Assembly: GCA_900769965.1 (NCBI GenBank)
Contig: CAAGIQ010000061.1
Location: 1 to 14,893 of the forward strand
From: Bacilli bacterium
GTDB lineage: Bacteria > Bacillota_I > Bacilli_A > RFN20 > CAG-288
DNA: 14,893 bases
Direction of reading: 5' to 3'
In this document: positions 8,153 through 14,893 of the stretch, in pieces
How the letters are laid out: each line of letters starts with the position of its first letter
Numbering within the stretch: the stretch's first letter is position 1
Translations under genes and position numbers: made by a program
Notes under the pieces: generated by a model
What the model was told of the DNA's origin: nothing
What the model saw: the letters and a program-made list of their open reading frames with translations, nothing else
The model's database searches: none

Positions 8153-9649
8153 CTATCTAGCTAACATCTTTGGTCTTGAGTTGTACATGTTGAAGAATGA
8201 AACAACTAAGAAGATGATTCCTTTAGCGAGGAATCTCGCATCAGCTAAACCGATAGCTTTGAAAATCTCATCTAAGAAGATGCAGAAGAAAGCACCGATT
8301 ACCGCACAACTTACTCTTGAACGTGGACCACCAGAAGTAGTCATACCACCGAAAACGATGGCGATAACGACGTTAAGACCGATGGTATCTAATAAAGTTC
8401 CTGTAGAGAACGAGCTTCCCGAGTTATAAGAAGCGAACAAGAAGCCGCAAATACCTAAACCGATGCCTGATAAAGCAAAGGAGATGATACCTGTTTTCAT
8501 CAAGGAGACACCTGAGAACTTGGCAGCAACTTGGTTAGAACCTATGAACTTATTTCTTCTACCCATTTTGGTGTAGTTGAAGATAGCCCAGAGGAGCAAG
8601 AAGAAGCAAACTAAGAAGGTTGCATAGATGATTGTCGTAGCTTCCATTCCTGGTTTAACTTGAAGTTGGTTACCTTGAGTTTGAAGGATAACCGCATGAA
8701 TAGCATTTAAGATATTCATCATCGTCAAGGTCATAACCATGACAGGTAAATCTAGAACGTTAGCTAATAAAGCGTTAACAACACCTAACAAAGCACCGAT
8801 ACCGATAGCGATAATAAATGCTAAGAAAGCATTGCCGGTAACGTTCCAAACGATGGCGGCTATAGTAGCACACATCAACGAGGCTGGACCAAGGGACATA
8901 TCAAACGATCCGCTCGAGTAGATGTAGACAGCACCTGTAGCGACGACAGCGACGAAGACGCCGTTGTTAATGACGTCAGTTAAGTCACCTCTATACCCTG
9001 TTATCGAACGAGCGATAAAATAAACAGCTATGAGGATAATCAACATAAATAAAGGAACTAGATTAGCCCAAGTTTTCTTGTTAGTTAAAGTTCTCTTTAA
9101 GTTAAATGTCGCTTTGGTTTCGACAATTTTAGAAGCTATAGAATCTTTAATTCTGCTCTTTTTACCCTTAACTAGTCCAACTAATAAGCTGTAATCGTTA
9201 TATAGATCTAAGGATAGTAACTTTGCATCTCTTTCTTGAATCTCGTAGTTACTATTCTCTTTTATACGAGCACGTTTAGCGACTATTTCGATACCTTTTT
9301 TAGCATCTTCGTATTCTTTTAATACAGTTTTAGATTGTCTTTCTTCAGCTGTTTTCGAATTGAATTTTCTGTCGTTATTCTCTAAGGATTCTCTTCTTTC
9401 CTTCTCGATATTTTCTAATTCAAGTTCGTGTTCAGCTTTTAACTTACCTAACTTTTTGGCAATCTCTTCATCTAATTCTTTATTTAAAGACTTGTAGTTT
9501 GCGTCGAGTTTAGCTACTAGAGCAGAAATTTGTTCCTTTTTAGAAGCTCTTTCTTCCTTAGATAAATCGACGTACTTATTACATTCTTCTAACAAGGTAT
9601 CTAAGAAGCGATATGACGATTGAAAATTGATTTCTTTAACGTTTTCCAT
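8153..9649 (-). CDS. RbsC-type ABC permease with long N-terminal coiled-coil extension
   Basis: A 498-residue permease of the RbsC family with an extra N-terminal region. Residues 1-190 are hydrophilic and rich in Glu, Lys and Leu with no membrane segment; about 30-145 looks like a long coiled coil (ISALVAKLDANYKSLNKELD, then KLGKLKAEHELELENIEKER). The first membrane helix is about 194-213. The permease signature is SSGSFDMSLG (245-254). KFIGSNQVAAKFSGVSL (367-383) matches the RbsC ATPase-coupling loop well. TIGLNVVIAIVFGG (422-435) and TSGGPRSRV match the family's late helix. RbsC-type permeases are typically a little over 300 residues, so the extension adds roughly 190 cytoplasmic residues. 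The SD AGGAGGG (9653-9659) overlaps the ATPase stop. The start agrees with the SD, so the extension is translated and not an annotation error. Confidence 0.88.
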   Translation of the reverse strand: MENVKEINFQSSYRFLDTLLEECNKYVDLSKEERASKKEQISALVAKLDANYKSLNKELDEEIAKKLGKLKAEHELELENIEKERRESLENNDRKFNSKTAEERQSKTVLKEYEDAKKGIEIVAKRARIKENSNYEIQERDAKLLSLDLYNDYSLLVGLVKGKKSRIKDSIASKIVETKATFNLKRTLTNKKTWANLVPLFMLIILIAVYFIARSITGYRGDLTDVINNGVFVAVVATGAVYIYSSGSFDMSLGPASLMCATIAAIVWNVTGNAFLAFIIAIGIGALLGVVNALLANVLDLPVMVMTLTMMNILNAIHAVILQTQGNQLQVKPGMEATTIIYATFLVCFFLLLWAIFNYTKMGRRNKFIGSNQVAAKFSGVSLMKTGIISFALSGIGLGICGFLFASYNSGSSFSTGTLLDTIGLNVVIAIVFGGMTTSGGPRSRVSCAVIGAFFCIFLDEIFKAIGLADARFLAKGIIFLVVSFFNMYNSRPKMLAR

Positions 9650-9657
9650 ATTCCCTC

Positions 9658-11730
9658 CTAGATCATGTAGCTAACAATCTCTTCTTGAGTGAGATCTTTA
9701 CTACGTTTAAATTCTTTAGTTATTTGACCATCTTTCATGATGAAGATTCTATCGGACATACCGATGAGTTCTGGAAGTTCCTCGGAAATCATGATGATCG
9801 ATTTACCTTCCTTCTTCATCTTGTAAAGAAGCTGATAAATGAATTGTTTAACACCGATATCGACACCACGAGTTGGACAATCAAGAATAAGTATCTCGGA
9901 ATCGTTAGCAATCCACTTAGCTAATGATACTTTCTGTTTGTTACCACCAGATAAGGTGTTAACTAGTTGTTGAGCATCGTTACATTTGATCTGTAAATCT
10001 CTAACCTGTTTGCTAACTAACTTTTTCTCTTTTCCCTTGAAGACGAACAAGTTTAACTTAGCGATGTTATTTATTGAGGCGATAGCGATATTATCGTAGA
10101 TGGAAGATTTTAAAGCTAAGGCTTCAACATCTCTATTCTTTGGAAGGTAACCGATTCTATTCTTCATAGCTACAACTTCAGAGTTAACTAGTTTATCTAA
10201 GTTTTCACCGGTGTAGACATAACCACCTTCCATCTTGATGTTTCCAAATAGAGCTTTTCCTAAGACGTGCATACCACAGTCAGAAAGACCACCGATACCT
10301 AAGATTTCACCTTTATGAAGCTCTAAGTTGACGTGTCTTAACTTATTTCCTTCGATACCGTCAACCATCTTAAGAACGACTTCTTCAGAATATGATCCAT
10401 CGTAATCTGAACGGTAGTAATCGCCTTTAAGCTCACGGCCGATCATGTATTTCTTAATAAGTTCTGGATCGAATTCGTTCTTAGCTTTTTCAAGGTTAGC
10501 GACGATATTACCATCTCTTAAAACGGTAAGAGTATCACATTTTTCAATTAGTTCATCTAAATCGTGAGAGATAAACAAGACTGATTTACCTTGATTCTTG
10601 AGTTCTTCCATCTTCTTATATAGAAGGTTACGTCCAGTTTCAGAGAGAGCAGTGGTAGTTTCATCGACAATGAATATCTCTGGATTCTTGTTTAAACATT
10701 TAGCGATTTCGATTAGTTTTCTCGCCTGCATGTCATAAGCGAAAGTTGGAGCCGCAGCGGCTATATCGTTAACGCCTATTTTATTTAAAGCGATAGTCGA
10801 ATACTTTCTAAGCTTTCTCGAGTTAACAAATGGACCGAAGACGATCTTTTTGAAGTTGGTCTTGAATCCTTTTAATAGTTTTGAAGAATGGATATCTTTT
10901 AAATCCTTTAAAGCGTTTAAATAATGGTTATAAAGATACTTCTCATCGTTAGCTAACCATTGACGACGCATGTAGGAAGAGTTATCTAACTTCTTAACTG
11001 CTTTCTTGTATTGAGATTTAGAGAGATTTAATTCATTTTGTAATCTTCTTGATTTTGTTAATTCGTCGAGATTTTCTTCGTTTTTAAGATACTTCTCTTT
11101 AATCTTTTCGTTGTTTACGTTAAATTCATCAAACGCTTTTTTAGCTGAAGAATCAAAATCTTCATCTTCTTTTGCTAAAGCTATGCTAACTTCCTCTTTT
11201 TCTTTCGCTTGTAAAGATTCGAATATAGCTTTGATTCGTCCTCTTTTAACCTCATCGATAACAGATTTAATCTCTTTCTTATCGGAAGTGGCTAAGAGTT
11301 TTTCTTTAGCGTTATCTATCTCCTTGTCGAAATCGGATAGATCTAACTTGAATAGAGGCGAGAAGTTCTCAATCTTTCTCTCTTCGAAGTAGTTAACTCC
11401 AGAGAACTGATCTAATTCACCTAGGTAAATATTCTCTGCAACACTAATTTGAGCAATTGTTCCGTTCTCTTGAACGATGATACCTATTCCACCGTTAAGT
11501 GCTTCGATCATCGAACTTGGTTTCCATTCTTTACCATGGTATTCCATAGTTCCAGATGTCGGCTCGTAGATGCCGGTCATGATAGCGGACATTGTTGATT
11601 TACCACTACCGTTTTCACCGATAAATCCACGGATTTCACCTTTGAATATTTCGATGTCGACATCGTTTAAAGCGATGGTAGGACCAAATTGCTTTACGAT
11701 ATGTGTAGCCTTAAAAATTGGTTCTTTCAT
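9658..11730 (-). CDS. RbsA/MglA-type double ABC ATPase with a large internal insertion
   Basis: A 690-residue fused ATPase; RbsA-type proteins are about 500. Domain 1 has an intact Walker A (GENGSGKS, 38-45), Q-loop Gln87, Walker B IFIVDE (352-357, Glu357 catalytic) and H-loop His389. Its signature is degenerate: FAYDMQ (330-335) stands where LSGGQ-type residues are expected. Between the VAENIYLGE region (98-105) and the signature lies an extra charged, helical stretch of about 175 residues (131-305). Domain 2 lacks a working Walker A (GGLSDCGMHVLGKAL, 480-494) but has a perfect signature LSGGNKQK (593-600). Its Walker B is ILILDC (613-618), with Cys618 in place of glutamate, and ISEE replaces the H-loop. 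This fits one functional ATP site, formed by the domain 1 Walker motifs and the domain 2 signature. The SD is AAGGAAGG. It is the first gene of the operon. Confidence 0.9.
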   Translation of the reverse strand: MKEPIFKATHIVKQFGPTIALNDVDIEIFKGEIRGFIGENGSGKSTMSAIMTGIYEPTSGTMEYHGKEWKPSSMIEALNGGIGIIVQENGTIAQISVAENIYLGELDQFSGVNYFEERKIENFSPLFKLDLSDFDKEIDNAKEKLLATSDKKEIKSVIDEVKRGRIKAIFESLQAKEKEEVSIALAKEDEDFDSSAKKAFDEFNVNNEKIKEKYLKNEENLDELTKSRRLQNELNLSKSQYKKAVKKLDNSSYMRRQWLANDEKYLYNHYLNALKDLKDIHSSKLLKGFKTNFKKIVFGPFVNSRKLRKYSTIALNKIGVNDIAAAAPTFAYDMQARKLIEIAKCLNKNPEIFIVDETTTALSETGRNLLYKKMEELKNQGKSVLFISHDLDELIEKCDTLTVLRDGNIVANLEKAKNEFDPELIKKYMIGRELKGDYYRSDYDGSYSEEVVLKMVDGIEGNKLRHVNLELHKGEILGIGGLSDCGMHVLGKALFGNIKMEGGYVYTGENLDKLVNSEVVAMKNRIGYLPKNRDVEALALKSSIYDNIAIASINNIAKLNLFVFKGKEKKLVSKQVRDLQIKCNDAQQLVNTLSGGNKQKVSLAKWIANDSEILILDCPTRGVDIGVKQFIYQLLYKMKKEGKSIIMISEELPELIGMSDRIFIMKDGQITKEFKRSKDLTQEEIVSYMI

Positions 11731-11750
11731 AATACCTTCCTTTCCACATT

Positions 11751-11756
11751 AGTATA
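11751..11756 (-). promoter_or_regulatory. Probable -10 element of the transporter operon
   Basis: Minus-strand TATACT is 5 of 6 to the sigma-A -10 consensus and lies about 20 bases before the ATPase start, leaving a short leader that contains the SD. No good -35 exists at 16-18 bases: the hexamer at 11774-11779 reads GAAATC. That suggests an activator-dependent promoter, with the AraC-type regulator as the natural candidate. The assignment rests on one hexamer and position. Confidence 0.5.
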
Positions 11757-11766
11757 TTAATTTAAC

Positions 11767-11780
11767 TGAAAGCGATTTCA
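11767..11780. promoter_or_regulatory. CcpA catabolite-responsive element (cre)
   Basis: TGAAAGCGATTTCA matches the Bacillus cre consensus TGWAARCGYTWNCA at 13 of 14 positions and is symmetric outside its centre. It occupies the spacer and -35 area of the transporter promoter, 10 bases upstream of the proposed -10. CcpA binding here would block RNA polymerase, giving carbon catabolite repression of the operon. No ccpA gene is in the window. Confidence 0.75.
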
Positions 11781-11786
11781 TATGTG

Positions 11787-11820
11787 AGTTAATACACAAA
11801 GAACTGCAGTTTTATTAACT
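11787..11820. promoter_or_regulatory. Inverted repeat with nested palindrome, candidate operator
   Basis: AGTTAATA (11787-11794) and its complement TATTAACT (11813-11820) flank 18 bases that contain the perfect 10-base palindrome AACTGCAGTT (11802-11811). The element is just upstream of the -35 position of the transporter operon, the usual place for an activator site. AraC-family proteins more often use direct repeats, so a different regulator could bind the palindrome. An alternative is chance symmetry in AT-rich DNA. Confidence 0.4.
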
Positions 11821-11873
11821 AATAATCAAGTTTAAAATAAAAATTGAAAAGTAAAAGGTAAAAAAAGTGCAGT
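11798..11873 (+). promoter_or_regulatory. In-phase direct repeats around TGCAGT, candidate AraC-type sites
   Basis: AAAGAACTGCAGT (11798-11810) and AAAAAAGTGCAGT (11861-11873) agree at 11 of 13 positions and lie 63 bases apart, six helical turns. One copy is near the transporter promoter and the other just upstream of the regulator's own -35. Paired, in-phase, directly repeated sites in a divergent region fit looping or dual control by an AraC-family protein. Function is inferred from layout alone. Confidence 0.35.
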
Positions 11874-11879
11874 AAATTA

Positions 11880-11908
11880 TTGATTGTATAGCCTTCTATA
11901 AGTATAAT
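11880..11908 (+). promoter_or_regulatory. Sigma-A promoter of the regulator gene
   Basis: A -35 TTGATT (11880-11885, 4 of 6) and a perfect -10 TATAAT (11903-11908) are separated by 17 bases. A start site about seven bases past the -10 falls at about 11915, the A of the regulator's ATG. This predicts a leaderless mRNA. No SD is present before that ATG. Confidence 0.75.
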
Positions 11909-11914
11909 TTAATC

Positions 11915-14266
11915 ATGAGAAACGAAATTAGCATCTTTAACTTTGACCAAAACATTCCATTAAGGTTTTCTATCATCCATTTTGATAAGATCTACCCTCA
12001 CATGCATTCTTATTCCCAACTATTGATCTTTTTAGATGGAGAATGCGAACTAACTATTAAGGATAAAACATACATCGCTAAACCTGACGACATGGTTATA
12101 GTTAACTCAGGAATCTTCCACAAGCTTAGTTCAACTTCCTCAAACGAAGTAACCCTACTTTCCGTCCTTATCGACCAATTTTCCTTTGTTCCTGAAGAGA
12201 AAAACATGAAGAATATTTCTTTTACTTTGAACTCTTTAGAGGCTAATGAAAACCTGAAGATAGATAGATATGAATCTATAAAGTATCTCGTTTGTTCGAT
12301 AATCAAATATAACTCGATGGAGAATATCAATAGCGTCTACACCAACAGAGCTATTTCCTATTCTCTTTTCGCCCAGTTGATGAACGACTTCTCTTTAGAT
12401 AACAAAGAGAGCAACAAAAAAGACGTTAACCTCAACACCATAACAAGGTTAACCTCCTATATAAACGACCACTTCAGAGAGAATTTGACTCTCAAATCTC
12501 TTAGCGAAGCTTTTAATTATTCCCCTTCTTATATCTCTAGAATATTCGGAGAGAATCTAAGTAAATCTTTTAAGGAATACTACGATGAAATCAGAGTAAA
12601 TTTTGCTATGAACGACATCGTAAACACCAATAAATCCATTGAAGAAATTGCATCGGATAACGGATTTGATTCCGCTAGATCATTCGTTAGAGCTTTTAGA
12701 AACATCAATAACGAATACCCTTCAACGCTTAGGAAGGAACTTAAGTCCAAAAGCGATTTAAAAGGTATCGATTTAAGCAAGATAAAAAGAGATGCTCTTT
12801 TTAAGATCTTCTCCTATTACGATAACTACAACAAACGTCATAACTCTTCTAAGGAGATAGTTAGATATACCGAAGCTAACATAATGTTAAGCTATCAAGA
12901 CAAAACCATTAGGCTTCACTCACCTCAGACTAAGCTTATAGATATAGACTCCGCTAAAAACATCCTTAAAGAAGAAACTATGTACTTTTTAAACGAATGC
13001 CAACACGACATCAAGTTTAAAAATATCATCTTAAGAGACCCGTTTGATGAAGACTACATTCCAAAAGATAAGAACTTAAATCCAGTATTTCTCTTCTTCG
13101 ATAAGAGCATTTTCTACCTTCAAAGGTTTAATCTTTATCCATATTTTAAGATTTTCATCGATATCGATGACCAAAATTTCTTGAATTTTTACGACTCTTT
13201 TATCTATCATCTTAGCTCTCTTTACGAGAAGGAAGACTACCAGAACATCTTGATTTCTTTCGAAATCAGGGATTTTTCCTACGTCAACGATAATAGGAAA
13301 AATAAATACTTGAAGATGATTAGTACCCTTCATAAACGAACTAGAAGCGTGATGAAGAACATCAAAATCGGTTTTGTAACCTTCACGCGTGAAGATTATC
13401 TAAAATCAAAAGTCGACTATACACTTTCATATTTAAAAAACGAAGGTTTAGAATTCGACTTCTATCCGATTTCTTTCCTCTCCGCCAGCGATAAAAATCT
13501 TCTTACGAACAAAAACGAACTCAAGGATTTTTTAAACTACTTAAAAAAGAAGAACTACTTTATCGATAACAAGATATTTATCGAAGATTTTAACTTCACC
13601 ACTTCTAACTCCTTGTTGAACGATACCTTGTTTTCCTCATGTTTCTTAGCTAAAAACTTAATCGATAACATTAAAAGTCTCGGAGCTTTAGCAAAGTATA
13701 AGATTTTAGATTCTTACGATTTATCAACTTACGAGAACAATCCTTTTACCGGAAAAAACGGAATGCTCACTTATAACAACATTTTAAAATCGAGCTATAA
13801 CGCCCACGTTCTTTTCTCGAAACTAGGCGATGAGCTACTTAAGAAGAGTGCTAACTACATCATCACCAAAAAAGATGATAAGCATCTAGTTATATTACTT
13901 ACTAACTATTCCCATTATTCCGACCTTTTCGCTAATAGCGAATACTTCGAATTAACTAACGACGATAGATATCAATGCTTCCCTAAATCTACAACCATTA
14001 ACTTTAAGTTTGAGATTAAGGATGTGAGATATAACGAAGCAAAACTTAGAACTTCTTCAATTAATAAAAACTATTCTTCAGCCTACGATATCTGGGTAAA
14101 GAATGGCCACGAAGAGAACCTAACTAACGTTGAGATTTCTTCTTTAAGAAAAGAATCAGCTATTTCTTATCACTTCGAAAGAAAAAACATCAGCTATAAC
14201 ACTTTGTCATTCGATGTATCATTAGATCCATTAGAGATAAAACTTATCGAAATCGAGCTTAAATAA
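11915..14266 (+). CDS. AraC-family regulator fused to a GH39-like domain
   Basis: A 783-residue regulator with three parts. Residues 1-100 form a cupin-type sensor (HMHSYSQLLIFLDGECELTI, 29-48; PDDMVIVNSGIFHKL, 57-71). Residues 172-275 are the AraC DNA-binding domain with two helix-turn-helix units (LTLKSLSEAFNYSPSYISRI, 191-210; SIEEIASDNGFDSARSFVRA, 241-260). Residues of about 285-783 resemble the GH39 beta-xylosidase fold: GKNGMLTYNNILKSSYNA (613-630) with FSKLGDELL, the SSAYDIWVKNGHE segment (721-733), and a final beta-sandwich ending PLEIKLIEIEL. Where GH39 enzymes have W-N-E with the acid/base glutamate, this protein reads SFEIRDF (448-454), so that residue is missing. A glutamate survives near the expected nucleophile (FIEDFN, Glu557). 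The domain is therefore likely a sugar sensor, not an enzyme. The start has no SD but fits the -10 spacing. It probably controls the divergent operon. Confidence 0.85.
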   Translation: MRNEISIFNFDQNIPLRFSIIHFDKIYPHMHSYSQLLIFLDGECELTIKDKTYIAKPDDMVIVNSGIFHKLSSTSSNEVTLLSVLIDQFSFVPEEKNMKNISFTLNSLEANENLKIDRYESIKYLVCSIIKYNSMENINSVYTNRAISYSLFAQLMNDFSLDNKESNKKDVNLNTITRLTSYINDHFRENLTLKSLSEAFNYSPSYISRIFGENLSKSFKEYYDEIRVNFAMNDIVNTNKSIEEIASDNGFDSARSFVRAFRNINNEYPSTLRKELKSKSDLKGIDLSKIKRDALFKIFSYYDNYNKRHNSSKEIVRYTEANIMLSYQDKTIRLHSPQTKLIDIDSAKNILKEETMYFLNECQHDIKFKNIILRDPFDEDYIPKDKNLNPVFLFFDKSIFYLQRFNLYPYFKIFIDIDDQNFLNFYDSFIYHLSSLYEKEDYQNILISFEIRDFSYVNDNRKNKYLKMISTLHKRTRSVMKNIKIGFVTFTREDYLKSKVDYTLSYLKNEGLEFDFYPISFLSASDKNLLTNKNELKDFLNYLKKKNYFIDNKIFIEDFNFTTSNSLLNDTLFSSCFLAKNLIDNIKSLGALAKYKILDSYDLSTYENNPFTGKNGMLTYNNILKSSYNAHVLFSKLGDELLKKSANYIITKKDDKHLVILLTNYSHYSDLFANSEYFELTNDDRYQCFPKSTTINFKFEIKDVRYNEAKLRTSSINKNYSSAYDIWVKNGHEENLTNVEISSLRKESAISYHFERKNISYNTLSFDVSLDPLEIKLIEIELK

Positions 14267-14272
14267 GGGAGG
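14267..14272 (+). promoter_or_regulatory. SD that fixes the kinase start
   Basis: GGGAGG begins directly after the regulator stop and is seven bases from ATG 14280. An in-frame TTG at 14274 would sit one base from this SD and is too close to be used, so ATG 14280 is the start. Confidence 0.8.
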
Positions 14273-14279
14273 ATTGTGT

Positions 14280-14819
14280 ATGCGAAAAATTATATTAATA
14301 GGCGGTGATTTAGCTTCTGGAAAATCTACTTATTCCACTTATCTATCAAATAGATTTAACTTGACTACAATTAATAAAGACACCTTGAAAGAGATTGCTG
14401 GAGATGTGATTTATGTTGAAACACGCGAAGAGAATAAAAAGCTCTCCGTTCTAGCCTTCAACTACATCAAATACTTCCTAACTCAGGAAAAAGGCAATTT
14501 GATTATCGAATCTAACTTTAAAGAACATGAGATTGAAGAGATAAAAGAATTAACTAAAAACGACGCAGTTCTTTCCATTAGACTTATAGGTGACTATTCT
14601 TTCTTACATGAAAGATTCTTATCTAGACTAAATCACAATAGCCATTACGTTCATAAAAGGATCGATCTTTCTTCTTTAGAAGATTTTAAGAAAGTCCAAG
14701 ACGAGTTACGAAAAGTAGAATATCCATCGAAAACGATCACTTTTGAAGTATCAAAAGATGTTTTTCCTCAAGATGATATATATCTTAATAAAGAGATAGA
14801 ATGCTTTCTTAAAAACTAA
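14280..14819 (+). CDS. Small P-loop kinase (AAA_33 / polynucleotide-kinase-like)
   Basis: A 179-residue cytoplasmic protein whose core is a P-loop: strand KIILIGGD followed by GDLASGKST (9-17), with Lys15 and Ser16 for nucleotide phosphate and magnesium. Next come NKDTLKEI, a usual second-strand region of small-molecule kinases, and LIIESNFKE with a Walker-B-like acidic residue. The chain then carries a basic helix with RLIGDYSFLHERFLSRL, which may serve as the lid. The fold group includes chloramphenicol phosphotransferase, polynucleotide kinase and zeta-toxin-like enzymes, and many uncharacterised members. The acceptor is unknown. Gene order after the regulator, 13 bases downstream, points to co-transcription and perhaps phosphorylation of the imported product, though the role is inference. 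It is followed by a clear terminator. Confidence 0.75.
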   Translation: MRKIILIGGDLASGKSTYSTYLSNRFNLTTINKDTLKEIAGDVIYVETREENKKLSVLAFNYIKYFLTQEKGNLIIESNFKEHEIEEIKELTKNDAVLSIRLIGDYSFLHERFLSRLNHNSHYVHKRIDLSSLEDFKKVQDELRKVEYPSKTITFEVSKDVFPQDDIYLNKEIECFLKN

Positions 14820-14827
14820 AGATTTTT

Positions 14828-14860
14828 AAAAGGTGACGCAGAGAATTACGCCACCTTTTT
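14828..14860 (+). terminator. Rho-independent terminator, possibly bidirectional
   Basis: AAAAGGTG (14828-14835) pairs with CACCTTTT (14852-14859). After one A-C mismatch there are two more base pairs, and the loop is about 10 bases. On the plus strand the stem runs into TTTTTATTT, a good U-tract ending the regulator-kinase unit. Read from the other side, the facing TTTTAAAAA could help end the minus-strand tRNA that stops at 14870. Confidence 0.85.
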
Positions 14861-14869
14861 ATTTCGTAT

Positions 14870-14893
14870 TGGTGGTACCAAAGAGAGTCGAAC
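14870..14893 (-). tRNA. 3' end of a tRNA, cut by the window edge
   Basis: On the minus strand the edge reads G53, T-loop TTCGACT, T-stem CTCTT, acceptor strand TGGTACC, discriminator A and an encoded CCA. The spacing (7-base loop, 5-base stem, 7-base acceptor, 4-base end) is exactly that of a tRNA. The anticodon arm lies outside the window, so the amino acid cannot be assigned; the 5' acceptor should read GGTACCA. Confidence 0.85.

Noticed and set aside
11111..11392. Plus-strand open frame opposite the ATPase insertion
   Set aside because: Ser/Phe-rich antisense of a Glu/Lys-rich coiled region, the usual artefact of such composition.
12010..12330. Minus-strand open frame inside the regulator gene
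   Set aside because: No SD or recognisable domain; the plus frame encodes a cupin and continues into a clear AraC domain.
14274..14279. TTG start two codons earlier for the kinase
   Set aside because: It would lie one base from the SD; ATG 14280 has seven-base spacing.
530..14819. Mycoplasma-type code (TGA as Trp)
   Set aside because: The Trp codons checked are TGG, and all genes read through fully under the standard code.
1..14893. CRISPR array, transposon, phage or toxin-antitoxin unit
   Set aside because: No regularly spaced repeats, transposase, integrase or phage motifs were seen. The P-loop kinase resembles zeta-type folds but has no antitoxin partner beside it.

Overview
The window looks like a contig end from an uncultured, AT-rich, low-GC Gram-positive bacterium of the Bacilli/Tenericutes kind, probably gut-associated (inference). 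The signs are low GC, lipobox lipoproteins with short leaders, strong Shine-Dalgarno (SD) sequences, a near-consensus CcpA cre box and an encoded tRNA CCA end. Every Trp codon I checked is TGG, so the standard code applies. None of the ten complete genes stops at TGA (6 TAA, 4 TAG). Bases 1-41 are not genomic: they are an Illumina TruSeq P5 adapter.

Layout. A tightly packed minus-strand operon runs from about 11750 down through the left edge, with gaps of 0 to 60 bases. In transcription order it encodes an enlarged RbsA/MglA-type double ATPase, an RbsC-type permease with a long coiled-coil N-terminus, a second RbsC-type permease, a substrate-binding lipoprotein, an esterase-D-like hydrolase, a large lipoprotein with three C-terminal repeats, a GH3 (NagZ-type) glycosidase, a HAD phosphatase, and the N-terminal part of an old-yellow-enzyme-type flavin oxidoreductase cut by the adapter. 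A 184-base divergent control region (11731-11914) separates this from a plus-strand pair: a 783-residue AraC-type regulator fused to a GH39-like domain, and a small P-loop kinase. A hairpin terminator and the 3' end of a minus-strand tRNA close the window.

How it may work together (inference). The ABC system imports a small glycoside or sugar conjugate. The enzymes lack signal peptides, so de-esterification, glycosidic cleavage, dephosphorylation and ene-reduction would occur in the cytoplasm. The regulator probably senses the sugar through its cupin and/or the apparently inactivated GH39 domain and activates the operon. CcpA would repress the operon through a cre box in the promoter. The most unusual parts are the two extra cytoplasmic coiled-coil-like segments in the transporter, about 175 residues inside the ATPase and about 190 at the front of a permease. 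Others are the GH39-type sensor lacking its acid/base residue, the apparently leaderless regulator mRNA, and the triple-repeat lipoprotein.
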